Part shown: in pieces, positions 45,438 through 54,915 of the stretch
Numbering within the stretch: the first letter of the stretch is position 1
Layout: every line of letters starts with the position of its first letter
DNA from: JAHFPN01 sp963765745
GTDB taxonomy: Bacteria > Pseudomonadota > Alphaproteobacteria > Rhizobiales > Xanthobacteraceae
Assembly: GCA_963765745.1 (NCBI GenBank)
Contig: CAVXXM010000011.1
Location: 248,001 to 312,000, forward strand
Direction: 5' to 3'
DNA length: 64,000 nucleotides
Program-made: the position numbers and the translations under genes
Notes under the pieces: model-generated
Databases searched by the model: none
Told to the model about the DNA's origin: nothing
The model's input: the letters and a program-made list of their open reading frames with translations, nothing else

Positions 45438-46826
45438 ATGCGCCGCAAGACGACCGGCAAGATCGAGCGCTCGCTCCACGAGCTCTATCGCGACGATCCC
45501 GAGCGCGCCGAAGCGCTCGCCTTCGGCCGCAAGACCGGCCCGAGCCGGCGCGGATTCCTCGAAGGCGCCGGGCTCGCCGCCTTCGGCGCGGCCGTGGGCG
45601 GAGCGGTCCCGTTCTCCGCGAATATTCCGTCGGGCCTGTTCCCGGCGGCGTTCGCGCAAGGCACGCCGCCGCCGGCGGCTGCCCCGGCGCCCGCGCCCGC
45701 TCCGGCTCCGGAGCGCAAGGGGCCGCAGCTGCTCAATTTTCCGGGCAAGGACGGCAACCTCGTCGTGCTCGGCGAGCGGCCGCTGGTGGCCGAGACGCCC
45801 GAAAGCCTGCTCAACGACGACACCACGCCGGTCAGCAAATTCTTTATCCGCAACAACGGCCAGATTCCCGAGACTTCGCGCGATCCGGAAAAGTGGAAGA
45901 TCGCCTTCGACGGCGAGGTGAACAAGAAGCTCGAGCTCACGCTCGGCGAGATCAAGCAGCGCTTCAAGCCGGTGACCATGCGCATGGTGCTGGAATGCGG
46001 CGCCAACGGGCGCTCGTTCTTCTCGCCGCCCGTGCGCGGCAATCAGTGGACCAATGGCGGCATCGGTTGCGCCGAATGGACCGGCGTCAGGCTCGCCGAC
46101 GTGCTGAAGGCTGCGGGGCTGAAATCCTCGGCCGTGTTCACCGCCAATTTCGGCGCCGATCCGAGTCTCTCCGGCGAGCCGGGCCGGCAAGCGCTCTCGC
46201 GCGGCGTGCCGATCAAGAAGGCGCTGGAGGAGCACAATCTCCTCGTCTGGGCGATGAACGGCAAGCCGCTCGAATTGATCCACGGCTTCCCGGTGCGGCT
46301 GGTGATCCCGGGCTGGCCCGGTTCGGTGTCCGAGAAGTGGCTGACGCGCATCTGGATCCGCGACAAGGTGCACGACGGCATCGGCATGGGCGGCACGTCC
46401 TATCGCGTCGCTGTGCGGCCCATGGTTCCCGGCAGCCGGCCCGACGAGAAGAATTTCCGCGATCTCGAGTCGATGCCGGTGCGCTCGATCGTCACCAGCC
46501 CGGCGAACGGCACGAAGTTCGCGGCCGGCACGCGCCAGCTGAACCTGCGGGGTGCGGCCTGGGCCGGTGACTACGCCGTGCGCGCGGTGCACGTCTCGAC
46601 CGATTACGGCGCGAGCTGGCAGGCGGCGCAGATGGCGCGGCCGACCAACAAATATGATTGGACGCGCTGGACCGCGACGGTGCGGCTACCCTCGGATGGC
46701 TATTTCGAGATTTGGTCGCGGGCCACGGATTCGCGCGGCACCATGCAGCCGCATATCGTCGGCAATTGGAACCCGCAGGGTTACGGAGCCAATCCGATCA
46801 ACCGGGTCTCGGTGCTGGTCGGCTGA
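45438..46826 (+). CDS. Sulfite oxidase-like molybdopterin oxidoreductase, Tat-exported
   Basis: A 462-residue periplasmic enzyme of the sulfite oxidase family. The Tat signal SRRGFLEGAGLAAFG is at residues 36-50, followed by an Ala/Pro linker. The molybdenum-coordinating cysteine is C187 in MVLECGANGRSFF. GCAEWTGVRLADVL and LIHGFPVRLVIPGWPG are family blocks. The C-terminal dimerisation domain (from ~350) includes GAAWAGDYAVRAVHVSTDYG. SorA/SoxC enzymes pass electrons to a c-type cytochrome, but no cytochrome gene follows here. The electron acceptor must be encoded elsewhere, or the substrate differs from sulfite. Confidence 0.88.
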   Translation: MRRKTTGKIERSLHELYRDDPERAEALAFGRKTGPSRRGFLEGAGLAAFGAAVGGAVPFSANIPSGLFPAAFAQGTPPPAAAPAPAPAPAPERKGPQLLNFPGKDGNLVVLGERPLVAETPESLLNDDTTPVSKFFIRNNGQIPETSRDPEKWKIAFDGEVNKKLELTLGEIKQRFKPVTMRMVLECGANGRSFFSPPVRGNQWTNGGIGCAEWTGVRLADVLKAAGLKSSAVFTANFGADPSLSGEPGRQALSRGVPIKKALEEHNLLVWAMNGKPLELIHGFPVRLVIPGWPGSVSEKWLTRIWIRDKVHDGIGMGGTSYRVAVRPMVPGSRPDEKNFRDLESMPVRSIVTSPANGTKFAAGTRQLNLRGAAWAGDYAVRAVHVSTDYGASWQAAQMARPTNKYDWTRWTATVRLPSDGYFEIWSRATDSRGTMQPHIVGNWNPQGYGANPINRVSVLVG

Positions 46827-46972
46827 GCGACTCGCATGTCGCTCGCGACGATGCCGCCACCCGACGCTCAGGAGCACGGGAAGATCTTCGGTTCATCTTG
46901 CACGCACGTTTCCCGAACAGCCCGCAACGCAGCATGCCAGGCCGAATCCGTTTTTGAAGAACTAATTTTCGC

Positions 46973-47109
46973 TGTCATCCCGGGCGAGCCGCGTGACACG
47001 CGGCGAGACCCGGGATCCAGGGCCACAAGCGGCGAGATTGGAACGATGCGGTAATCCTGGATCCCGGCTCGCGCTCGCGCTTTGGTGCGCTCGCTTGGCC
47101 GGGATGACA
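46973..47109. repeat. 137-bp inverted-repeat element
   Basis: Perfect 11-bp inverted ends TGTCATCCCGG / CCGGGATGACA bound the element. Inside, GATCCAGG and CCTGGATC pair across the middle. Each half forms its own hairpin, for example GCCGCGT-GAC-ACGCGGC on the left. It has the same length and plan as the element at 51108. It fills most of the 307-base gap between the sulfite-oxidase-like gene and the minus-strand gene at 47134; nothing else is visible in that gap. Confidence 0.85.
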
Positions 47110-47133
47110 GGAGAGACGTAACGCGGAGAGCGT

Positions 47134-48078
47134 TCAGCGCCCGCCCAGCCGTCCGCGCAGCTGGGGCTCGGCCTTGGCGAAAATCCAGTCGTCGGGCCGC
47201 TTCGGCGTGGTGCCGAGGATCGGGGTGGTGCCGCAGAATTCGCGCTCGCGCTCGGCGCGGGCGAAGAAGGCCGCGAGCTTCCCGTTGCCGCCGGCGCTCA
47301 TCAGCATCAGGCGGTCCATGAGGCAAGCGACGTGGCCGCGCTGGACGAGTTGCCAGTCGCGATTGCACCACCAGGCGACGAGCGAAAGGCGCGGCTCGTT
47401 CCAGCTGTGGGCGACGGCCATGCAAGCGCGCGGGCCGTTCTTGCCCCAGGTATGCATGTTGACGATCGGAAGATCGCCGAACTTGGTCTTGAGCTCCCCG
47501 GCGGGACCGGAAAGCTCGGCGTCGATTCCGGATTCGGCGGCGGTCGCGGTCGCGATATCGAGCGGATCGTCGAGGAACGCCGATTCCGTACCGGGCCGAT
47601 AAATCACGACGCGCATATAAGCGCCGTCGCCGTCGACCGATCCCCAGGTCATCAGATCCTTGCGGCCGCCGCCGACGCGATGGCGGCGCACCAGGTAGGA
47701 AAGCTCGAGCCCTTCGAGCACGGGCGACTCGAGCGCGAATGCGCCATACACGCGCGTGATTTCGTTCCACAGCGGCCGCTCCGGCAGGCGCGTAACCGAG
47801 GAGTTCGCCGGCGTCGGACCGATCAGATCACGGCCGATGATCGAAACCATGAACAAGATCGATGCGAAGGCAAGCGTGCGCGACAGCGGCCACGGGCCGA
47901 AATCCGGCAAGCGGTCGCGCAACGCAGCGAAGCGTTCGCGGGCGACGATGAAGATGCCGCTGAGCGCGGCGAAGCGGTTCGAGAACACGCCTTTTCCCCC
48001 TCCCTGCGAAAGGTCGGCGTTGCGGTTTCTCCTCTTCTCGCGTAGAAGCCGCTGCGTTTCGGTTTCTTCCGCGCGCAT
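47134..48078 (-). CDS. Conserved exported/membrane-anchored protein, unknown
   Basis: A 314-residue protein with one TM helix near residues 67-86 (LSRTLAFASILFMVSIIGRD). A long extracytoplasmic part includes PVLEGLELSYLVRRHRVGGG and INVDGDG-like (SVDGDGAYMRVVIY), and ends in a Cys-containing REFCGTTPILGTT. I do not recognise a family. It is divergent from asd with a 31-base gap, too short for two full independent promoters, so the asd promoter may lie inside this gene. Confidence 0.65.
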   Translation of the reverse strand: MRAEETETQRLLREKRRNRNADLSQGGGKGVFSNRFAALSGIFIVARERFAALRDRLPDFGPWPLSRTLAFASILFMVSIIGRDLIGPTPANSSVTRLPERPLWNEITRVYGAFALESPVLEGLELSYLVRRHRVGGGRKDLMTWGSVDGDGAYMRVVIYRPGTESAFLDDPLDIATATAAESGIDAELSGPAGELKTKFGDLPIVNMHTWGKNGPRACMAVAHSWNEPRLSLVAWWCNRDWQLVQRGHVACLMDRLMLMSAGGNGKLAAFFARAEREREFCGTTPILGTTPKRPDDWIFAKAEPQLRGRLGGR

Positions 48079-48109
48079 GGCGCGGCGAATTTCCGCCAGA
48101 GAGTCAACG

Positions 48110-49144
48110 ATGGGTTACAAGGTCGCGGTCGCAGGAGCCACCGGCAATGTCGGCCGGGAGATGCTGAATGTGCTTGCCGAGCGCGGCTTTCCCGCCGACG
48201 AGGTGGTGGCGCTCGCCTCGCGCCGCTCGATGGGAACCGAAATTTCCTATGGTGATCGAATCCTTAAGGTGAAGGCGCTGGAGAATTACGACTTCGCCAC
48301 CACCGACATTTGCCTGATGTCGGCGGGCTCGGCGGCCTCCAAGGAATGGTCGCCGAAGATCGCGGCCCAGGGCTGCGTCGTGATCGATAACTCGTCGGCC
48401 TGGCGCTACGACCCCGATGTGCCGCTCATCGTGCCGGAGGTGAACGCGGCCGCCATCGACGGCTTCAAGAAGAAGAATATCATCGCCAATCCGAACTGCT
48501 CCACGATCCAGCTCGTGGTGGCGTTGAAGCCCTTGCACGACCGCGCCACCGTGAAGCGCGTGGTGGTCGCGACCTATCAGTCGGTTTCGGGCGCCGGCAA
48601 GGAGGGGATGGACGAGCTGGAACGGCAGACCAAGGCGCTCTATCAGCTCAAGGACGCCGAGCCGAGCAAGTTTTCCAAGCGCATCGCCTTCAACGTGATC
48701 CCCGAGATCGACGTCTTCGTCGAGGACGGCTACACGCGCGAGGAATGGAAGATGGCGGCGGAGACCAAGAAGATTCTCGATCCCAGGATCGAGCTGGTCG
48801 CCACCTGCGTGCGCGTGCCGGTGTTCATCGGCCACTCGGAGGCGGTGCACGTCGAATTCGAAAAGCCGATCACGGCCGAGCAGGCGCGCGCGATCCTGCG
48901 CGAGGCGCCCGGCGTGCTCGTGATCGACGAGCGCAAGCCCGGCGGCTATATGACTCCGCAGGAGGCCGCGGGCGAGGACGCGACGTACGTCTCGCGCCTC
49001 CGCCCGGACAAGACGGTGCCGCACGGGCTCGCCTTCTGGTGCGTCGCGGACAATCTGCGCAAGGGCGCGGCGCTCAACGCGGTGCAGATCGCCGAGGTGC
49101 TGGTGAACCGCAAGCTCCTGCTGCCGAAGAAGAAGGCGGCCTGA
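48110..49144 (+). CDS. asd: Aspartate-semialdehyde dehydrogenase
   Basis: NADP-dependent enzyme at the branch to lysine/DAP, methionine and threonine. The start MGYKVAVAGATGNVGREML holds the Rossmann GxTGxVG. The catalytic cysteine is in IIANPNCSTIQLVVAL, with the family blocks SVSGAGKEGMDEL and ATCVRVPVFIGHSEAVHVEF. Length 344. It supplies the substrate for DAP synthesis, which DapF finishes. Thirteen bases separate it from the next gene. Confidence 0.96.
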   Translation: MGYKVAVAGATGNVGREMLNVLAERGFPADEVVALASRRSMGTEISYGDRILKVKALENYDFATTDICLMSAGSAASKEWSPKIAAQGCVVIDNSSAWRYDPDVPLIVPEVNAAAIDGFKKKNIIANPNCSTIQLVVALKPLHDRATVKRVVVATYQSVSGAGKEGMDELERQTKALYQLKDAEPSKFSKRIAFNVIPEIDVFVEDGYTREEWKMAAETKKILDPRIELVATCVRVPVFIGHSEAVHVEFEKPITAEQARAILREAPGVLVIDERKPGGYMTPQEAAGEDATYVSRLRPDKTVPHGLAFWCVADNLRKGAALNAVQIAEVLVNRKLLLPKKKAA

Positions 49145-49157
49145 CCGGCGGCCAGCG

Positions 49158-50042
49158 ATGAACGTTCGCCCGCGCAGGAGCGTCCTCTACATGCCGGGCT
49201 CGAACGCGCGCGCGCTCGAGAAGGCCAAGACGCTTCCCGCCGACGCGTTGATCCTCGATCTCGAAGACGCCGTCGCGCCCGACGCGAAAGCCGTGGCGCG
49301 CGAGCAGGTGGCCGCGGCGGTCAAGGCCAAAGGCTTCGGCGCGCGCGAGATCGTGATCCGCGTGAACGGTCTGCATACGCCGTGGGGTATGGATGATCTG
49401 AAGGCCGCGGTGGCGGCCGGGCCGGATGCGATCCTGGCGCCGAAGGTCTCCTCGGCCGAGGATCTCATCCATTTCGGCGAACGGCTCGTCGATCTGCACG
49501 CCGCGCCGGAGCTTTCGGTCTGGGCCATGATCGAGACGCCGCTTGCGATCCTGAACGTGCGCGAGATCGCGGCCGAGGCGCGCGATGCGCTGGCTTCTCT
49601 TAAAGTGCTGGTCATGGGCACCAACGATCTCGCGAAGGAAACGCGGACCAAGATCGTTCCGGGCCGCGCGCCGATGCTGCCCTATCTCATGCCGGCAATT
49701 CTTGCGGCCCGCGCCTATGGCATCGACATCATCGACGGGGTCTATAACGATATCGCCAATGCCGAGGGCTTCGCGCGTGAATGCACCGAAGGACGCGATC
49801 TCGGCTTCGACGGCAAGACCTTGATCCATCCGAACCAGATTGAGCCGTGCAATTCGACTTTTTCGCCGTCGGCGGAGGAAGTCGAGCAGGCCAGGAAGAT
49901 CGTCGCCGTCTTCGAGTTGCCGGAGAACCGCGACAAGGGCGCCATCGCCCTTGACGGGCGCATGGTGGAACGGCTGCATGCGGATATGGCGCGGCGGACA
50001 GTGATGCTTTCGGAAGCGATCGCAGCACGGGCAACGGGTTGA
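49158..50042 (+). CDS. HpcH/HpaI family CoA-ester lyase, malyl-CoA thioesterase-like
   Basis: A 294-residue TIM-barrel enzyme of the citrate lyase beta/malyl-CoA family. RRSVLYMPGSNARALEKAKT and ADALILDLEDAVAPDAK carry the metal-binding acidic residues. REIVIRVNGLHTPWG and WAMIETPLAILNVREIA follow, and GKTLIHPNQIEPCN ends the barrel. The first two segments resemble Mcl2 ((3S)-malyl-CoA thioesterase) more than Mcl1. The next gene looks like mesaconyl-CoA hydratase, which fits a shared role in beta-methylmalyl/malyl-CoA metabolism. The exact substrate is inferred. Confidence 0.75.
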   Translation: MNVRPRRSVLYMPGSNARALEKAKTLPADALILDLEDAVAPDAKAVAREQVAAAVKAKGFGAREIVIRVNGLHTPWGMDDLKAAVAAGPDAILAPKVSSAEDLIHFGERLVDLHAAPELSVWAMIETPLAILNVREIAAEARDALASLKVLVMGTNDLAKETRTKIVPGRAPMLPYLMPAILAARAYGIDIIDGVYNDIANAEGFARECTEGRDLGFDGKTLIHPNQIEPCNSTFSPSAEEVEQARKIVAVFELPENRDKGAIALDGRMVERLHADMARRTVMLSEAIAARATG

Positions 50043-50047
50043 AAATC

Positions 50048-51097
50048 ATGAGCAAGAGCGGCGGCGGCAATTTCTTCGAGGATTTCAAGCTCGGCCAGGT
50101 GATCCGCCACGCGACGCCGCGCACGGTGACAACCGGCGATGTGGCGCTCTATCAGGGCCTGTTCGGCGGCCGTTTCGCGGTGCAGTCGTCGGACGCCTTC
50201 GCGCGCGGCATTGGATACCCCGCCGCGCCGATCGACGACCTGCTCGTGTTCCACATCGTGTTCGGCAAGACGGTGCCAGATATCTCGCTGAACGCAATCG
50301 CGAACCTGGGCTATGCCGCCTGCCGCTTCCGTGCCGCGGTCTATCCGGGCGACACGCTTTCGGCGGTGTCCGAGGTGATTGGGCTGCGCGAAACCTCCAA
50401 CAAGCAGTCAGGCGTGGTTTATGTGCGCTCGACCGGCTTCAAGGCCGACGGCACCGAAGTGGTCGATTACGTGCGCTGGGTGATGGTCCGCAAGCGCGAT
50501 GAAAAAGCGCCGTCCTCTGAAGCGCACGTGCCGCAGCTGCCCTCGCACGTGCAAGCGAACCAGCTCGGCGACGCGGTGCCGGTGATCGACGGTGCGGCCT
50601 ATGACACCGGGCTTTCCGGTAGCGAGCGGCGCTTCGAGAGCTACAAGGCGGGCGAGAAGATCGACCATGTGGACGGCATCACGGTCGAGGAAGCCGAGCA
50701 CCAGATCGCGACCCGGCTCTACCAGAACCCGGCGCGCATCCATTTCAACCAATGGGCCGAGGGCCAGGGGCGCTTCAAGCGGCGGCTCATTTATGGTGGC
50801 CACGCGATTTCGCTGGCGCGCTCGCTCTCCTTCAACGGCTTCGAGAATGCTTTCCACGTCGCCGGCATCAATGCCGGGCGGCACGTGGCGCCGCTGTTCG
50901 CCGGCGATACGGTATTCGCTTGGAGCGAGGTGCTGGAGGCGCAGGAAATCCCCGGCCGCAACGACGTGGGTGCGCTGCGCCTGCGCACCATCGCCACCAA
51001 GGATCGACCTTGCGACGACTTTCCCTGGAAGGCGGGCGAGGAATACGGGCCTTCGGTGATCCTCGATCTCGATTATTGGGTTCTGATTCCGCGCTGA
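50048..51097 (+). CDS. MaoC-family hydratase, mesaconyl-CoA hydratase-like
   Basis: A 349-residue protein with two hot-dog (MaoC) domains. The N-terminal half opens GNFFEDFKLGQVIRHATPRT, and GDVALYQGLFGGRFAVQSSD is a strong match in plan to mesaconyl-CoA hydratase (Mch). The C-terminal half includes RIHFNQWAEGQGRFKRRLIY and GGHAISLARSLSFNG. ATG at 50048 is used; a TTG at 50039 overlapping the previous stop is possible. The preceding Mcl2-like gene supports a place in the ethylmalonyl-CoA or related C5-dicarboxyl-CoA route. Confidence 0.75.
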   Translation: MSKSGGGNFFEDFKLGQVIRHATPRTVTTGDVALYQGLFGGRFAVQSSDAFARGIGYPAAPIDDLLVFHIVFGKTVPDISLNAIANLGYAACRFRAAVYPGDTLSAVSEVIGLRETSNKQSGVVYVRSTGFKADGTEVVDYVRWVMVRKRDEKAPSSEAHVPQLPSHVQANQLGDAVPVIDGAAYDTGLSGSERRFESYKAGEKIDHVDGITVEEAEHQIATRLYQNPARIHFNQWAEGQGRFKRRLIYGGHAISLARSLSFNGFENAFHVAGINAGRHVAPLFAGDTVFAWSEVLEAQEIPGRNDVGALRLRTIATKDRPCDDFPWKAGEEYGPSVILDLDYWVLIPR

Positions 51098-51107
51098 AGA
51101 ATTTCTC

Positions 51108-51244
51108 CGTCATTCCGGGGCCGAGCCCCCGGGTCCGGCCTTCGGCCGGCCCGAGGATAAACTCCGCGAGGAACCCGGAATCCATAATCACAGACCGCGG
51201 ATATGAATTCCGGGCCCGGCGCTTCGCGCCGTCCCGGAATGACG
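51108..51244. repeat. 137-bp inverted-repeat element
   Basis: The inverted ends are CGTCATTCCGGG and CCCGGAATGACG, with internal hairpins such as GGCCGGCC and GGCGCTTCGCGCC. A central pair is formed by GGAATCCAT and ATGAATTCC. Same length and plan as the copy at 46973. It occupies the gap between two convergent genes, 11 bases after the MaoC gene stop and 12 bases before the LysR stop. Confidence 0.85.
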
Positions 51245-51255
51245 AGGAGGGAAAA

Positions 51256-52143
51256 TCACGCGCCCGCCCGCAGATGCGCGACGAGCTCGCGTGCGTAGGT
51301 CGGCAGTTCTTCCAGGTTGCGGACGCAGATCGTCAAATCGCGCACCGCCCAGGCGTCGGTGAGTTCGACCGCGGTAATTGCCATGGCCGGAACCACGCGG
51401 CGCGCCGTGGTCTCCGGCACGATTCCAATTCCGACATTGCGCTCCACCATCCGGCACACGGCGTCGAAGCTGCGCAATTGGACGCGCAGGCGAAGCGGCC
51501 GGCCGATGCGCGCCGCCTTGTCGGCGAGGAAGCGTTGCAAGGCGCTGACGCGATCGAGGCCGACGAAGTCGCGATCCAGCACATCGGCGAAGCCGATCCG
51601 TTTGCGCTTGGCGAGCGGATGATCGCGCGCGACCGCGAGCACGAACCTGTCCTTGCGGAATGGAAAAGTTTCGAGCGCGCCGGGATCGACGGTGCCGGCG
51701 ATGATGCCGAGATCGGCGACGCCTTCGGCGATCAGGCTCACGATCTCGTCGCTCAATCGCTCTTCGAGATCGACGCTCACGTTCGGATGCGCGGTGAGGA
51801 ACGAACTCAAGGACTCGGGCAGGAATTCGGTGAGCGCGTTGGTGTTGGAGAGCATGCGGATCTGCCCGGCGAGCCCGCCGGCATAGGCGCCGAGGTCCTC
51901 GCGCAGCTGCTCGGACTGGCGCAGGATCGTGCGCGCATGCTGCAGGAGCGTGCGGCCGGCGTGCGTGAGCGAAACACCTTGCCGTCCGCGCACGAGCAGC
52001 TGAGAGCCGAGCGCAATCTCCATGTTGCGGATGCGGGTGCTGGCGGCGGCGAGCGCGAGGTTCGCACGCTTGGCGCCGTGGGTTATGCTGCCGGCCTCCA
52101 CCACGTCGCGGAACAGGCTGAGATCGGCGAGATCGAAGCGCAT
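51256..52143 (-). CDS. LysR-family transcriptional regulator
   Basis: A 295-residue regulator. The N-terminal winged HTH is DLSLFRDVVEAGSITHGAKR, then ANLALAAASTRIRNMEIALG and SLTHAGRTLLQHARTI. The co-inducer domain follows from about residue 90 (GQIRMLSNTNALTEFLPESL). The ATG is at 52141-52143. It is divergent from sdhC (132-base gap) and could control that operon, but LysR members of this type often act elsewhere. No clear T-N11-A palindrome stands out. Confidence 0.9.
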   Translation of the reverse strand: MRFDLADLSLFRDVVEAGSITHGAKRANLALAAASTRIRNMEIALGSQLLVRGRQGVSLTHAGRTLLQHARTILRQSEQLREDLGAYAGGLAGQIRMLSNTNALTEFLPESLSSFLTAHPNVSVDLEERLSDEIVSLIAEGVADLGIIAGTVDPGALETFPFRKDRFVLAVARDHPLAKRKRIGFADVLDRDFVGLDRVSALQRFLADKAARIGRPLRLRVQLRSFDAVCRMVERNVGIGIVPETTARRVVPAMAITAVELTDAWAVRDLTICVRNLEELPTYARELVAHLRAGA

Positions 52144-52275
52144 CGTGTGGCCTTCGTATTTGACGAAGGCAGAGTACGTCTAATCCTTATTGTAATCCAG
52201 TATTTTAGGGCTATTGTTTCGCCATTCACGAAGCATGAGGCCCGGCCCCGCAGCCGAACCGGCCGGAGGATGAGA

Positions 52276-52677
52276 ATGGCCGACGCGAAGATCCGCACCG
52301 AGCGTCCGATCTCGCCGCATTTGACGGTCTACCGGCTCACGCTGACCATGGCGATGTCGATCGCGCACCGGATCACCGGGGTCGCGCTCTATTTCGGCAC
52401 GCTGCTGCTGGTCTGGTGGCTGGTGGCGGCTTCGACCTCGCCCCGGAACTTCGATCTCATCAATGGCTTCTTCGGCACCTGGATCGGGCGGCTGGTGCTG
52501 TTCGGCTACACCTGGGCGCTGTTCCATCACATGCTCGGCGGCATCCGGCACCTGATCTGGGACACCGGGCGCGGGCTCGGCGAGCACGAGCGCAATCTGT
52601 TCGCGCGCCTCACCCTCATCGGCTCGGTCAGCCTCACGATCCTCGTGTGGCTGATCGGCCTCATGTTGCGAGGCTGA
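52276..52677 (+). CDS. sdhC: Succinate dehydrogenase cytochrome b556 subunit
   Basis: Membrane anchor of complex II (133 aa), with three TM helices. The Ser and Arg of MSIAHRITGVALY belong to the quinone site. The haem-ligand histidine is in ALFHHMLGGIRHLIWD. Two ATGs lie six bases apart; I chose 52276 because GGAGG is then at the correct distance, whereas it touches the first ATG. First gene of sdhCDAB; the upstream gap of 132 bases must hold its promoter. Confidence 0.93.
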   Translation: MADAKIRTERPISPHLTVYRLTLTMAMSIAHRITGVALYFGTLLLVWWLVAASTSPRNFDLINGFFGTWIGRLVLFGYTWALFHHMLGGIRHLIWDTGRGLGEHERNLFARLTLIGSVSLTILVWLIGLMLRG

Positions 52678-52678
52678 G

Positions 52679-53053
52679 ATGCGCAGCTCGCCTCGCAATG
52701 TCCGCGGCCTCGGCTCGGCGCGCTCGGGCACCGAGCATTTCTGGATGCAGCGGCTGACCGCCGTCGCCAATATCCCGCTGGTCGCCGCCTTCGTGGTCAT
52801 TCTCGTCGCGCTCTCGGGCCGGCCGCATGCGGCGGTGGTCGCCACGCTCGGCCAGCCGACGGTGGCGATCTTGATGCTGGCGATGCTGTTGTCGGTCATC
52901 GTCCATATGCGGCTCGGCATGCAGGTGATCATCGAGGATTACGTGCATTCGGAAGGCCGCAAGATCGTGCTCCTGATGGCCAACACCTTCTTCTCGATCG
53001 CGATCGGGCTGGCGTCCGCCTTTGCGGTGTTCCGCATCAGCTTCGGGCTCTAG
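52679..53053 (+). CDS. sdhD: Succinate dehydrogenase membrane anchor subunit
   Basis: Second three-helix anchor (124 aa). The N-terminal soluble segment [20 protein letters not shown] is typical of alphaproteobacterial Sdh[21 protein letters not shown] holds the haem-ligand His and the quinone-site Tyr region. Starts one base after the sdhC stop and ends two bases before the sdhA GTG. Confidence 0.92.
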   Translation: MRSSPRNVRGLGSARSGTEHFWMQRLTAVANIPLVAAFVVILVALSGRPHAAVVATLGQPTVAILMLAMLLSVIVHMRLGMQVIIEDYVHSEGRKIVLLMANTFFSIAIGLASAFAVFRISFGL

Positions 53054-53055
53054 TC

Positions 53056-54882
53056 GTGGCCGGCAACGGAAGCTCAGCGCCTTCGATCAATGGCCGGGCC
53101 TACCCGGTCACCGATCACGTCTATGACGTGGTGGTGGTCGGCGCCGGCGGCGCGGGCTTGCGCGCGGTGGTCGGCTGCGCCGAGGCCGGGCTCAAGACCG
53201 CGTGCATCACCAAGGTGTTTCCCACGCGCTCGCACACGGTGGCGGCGCAAGGCGGCATTTCGGCCGCGATCGGCAACATGGGCGAGGACGACTGGCGCTG
53301 GCACATGTACGACACGGTCAAGGGTGCCGACTGGCTCGGCGACCAGGACGCGATCGAGTATCTGTGCCGGCACGCGCCGTCGGCGGTCTATGAGCTCGAG
53401 CACTGGGGCGTGCCGTTTTCGCGCACCGACGAGGGCAAAATCTATCAGCGCCCGTTCGGCGGCATGACCACGCACTATGGCAAGGGCACCGCGCAGCGCA
53501 CTTGCGCCGCCGCCGATCGCACCGGGCACGCGATGCTGCACACGCTCTATGGCGCCGCGCTCAAGCACAAGGCCGAGTTCTTCATCGAGTATTTCGCGAT
53601 CGACCTGATCATGGACGAGGACGGCCGCTGCCGCGGCGTGGTCGCGCTCAAGCTCGACGACGGCACGATCCACCGCTTCCGCTCGCACGTGACCATGATC
53701 GCCACCGGCGGCTATGGCCGAACCTATTTCTCCTGCACGTCAGCGCACACCTGCACCGGCGACGGCAACGCCATGGTGCTGCGGGCGGGGCTGCCGTTGC
53801 AGGACATGGAGTTCGTGCAGTTCCACCCGACCGGGATTTATGGCGCGGGCTGTCTGATCACCGAGGGAGTGCGCGGCGAAGGCGGCTATCTGGTCAATTC
53901 CGAAGGCGAGCGCTTCATGGAGCGCTATGCGCCCTCGGCCAAGGATCTGGCGTCCCGCGACGTGGTCTCGCGCTCGATGACCATCGAAATCCGCGAGGGC
54001 CGCGGGGTCGGCAAGCTCAAGGATCACATCTATCTGCATCTCGATCACCTCGATCCGGCGGTGATCCACGAGCGGCTGCCCGGCATCGCGGAGTCGTCGC
54101 GCATTTTCGCGGGCGTCGACGTGACCAAGGAGGCGATCCCGGTGCTGCCGACCGTGCATTACAACATGGGCGGCATTCCCACGAATTATCACGGTGAGGC
54201 GCTGACCAAGGTGAACGGCGAGCCGGACAAGGTGGTGCCGGGGCTGATGTCGATTGGGGAAGCCGCCTGCGTCTCGGTGCATGGCGCCAACCGGCTCGGC
54301 TCCAACTCGCTCACGGACCTCGTGGTATTCGGCCGCGCGGCGGCCGAGCGTTGTGCCGAGCTGGTGACGCCGGGCGAAAAGCATATGGATTTGCCCGCCG
54401 ATTCGGCGGAGCGCGCGCTCTCGCGCCTCGACCGTTTCCGCTACGCCAATGGCGGCACGCCGACAGCGCAACTCAGACTCAACATGCAGAAGGTGATGCA
54501 GACCAATTGCGCCGTGTTCCGCACCGACAAGGTGCTGGAAGAGGGCCATAGCCTGATCCACGACGTGTTCGCGGGCGTCAGCGACATCGGCGTCAGCGAC
54601 CGCTCGCTGATCTGGAACTCGGACCTGGTGGAGACGCTCGAGTTCGACAACCTGATCGCGCAGGCGGTGGTCACCATGGATTCGGCGCTGGCGCGCACCG
54701 AAAGCCGCGGCGCGCACGCGCGCGAGGATTTCCCCGAGCGCGACGACAAGAACTGGATGAAGCACACGCTCGCATGGGCCGATCATGAGACGCGCGAGGT
54801 CAAGATCGACTACCGGCCGGTGCATACCTACACGCTCACCAACGAGGTGCAGTACATCGAGCCGAAGAAGCGGGTTTATTGA
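53056..54882 (+). CDS. sdhA: Succinate dehydrogenase flavoprotein subunit
   Basis: FAD-binding catalytic subunit of complex II (608 aa, GTG start). [20 protein letters not shown] is the dinucleotide fold. The covalent FAD histidine is in [31 protein letters not shown] and the catalytic Arg block ([19 protein letters not shown]) are present. The C-terminal domain ends [12 protein letters not shown]. Peripheral to the inner membrane with SdhB. Confidence 0.97.
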   Translation: MAGNGSSAPSINGRAYPVTDHVYDVVVVGAGGAGLRAVVGCAEAGLKTACITKVFPTRSHTVAAQGGISAAIGNMGEDDWRWHMYDTVKGADWLGDQDAIEYLCRHAPSAVYELEHWGVPFSRTDEGKIYQRPFGGMTTHYGKGTAQRTCAAADRTGHAMLHTLYGAALKHKAEFFIEYFAIDLIMDEDGRCRGVVALKLDDGTIHRFRSHVTMIATGGYGRTYFSCTSAHTCTGDGNAMVLRAGLPLQDMEFVQFHPTGIYGAGCLITEGVRGEGGYLVNSEGERFMERYAPSAKDLASRDVVSRSMTIEIREGRGVGKLKDHIYLHLDHLDPAVIHERLPGIAESSRIFAGVDVTKEAIPVLPTVHYNMGGIPTNYHGEALTKVNGEPDKVVPGLMSIGEAACVSVHGANRLGSNSLTDLVVFGRAAAERCAELVTPGEKHMDLPADSAERALSRLDRFRYANGGTPTAQLRLNMQKVMQTNCAVFRTDKVLEEGHSLIHDVFAGVSDIGVSDRSLIWNSDLVETLEFDNLIAQAVVTMDSALARTESRGAHAREDFPERDDKNWMKHTLAWADHETREVKIDYRPVHTYTLTNEVQYIEPKKRVY

Positions 54883-54915
54883 GCTGAACAACGCGAAACG
54901 AAACGGCTGGGACCG

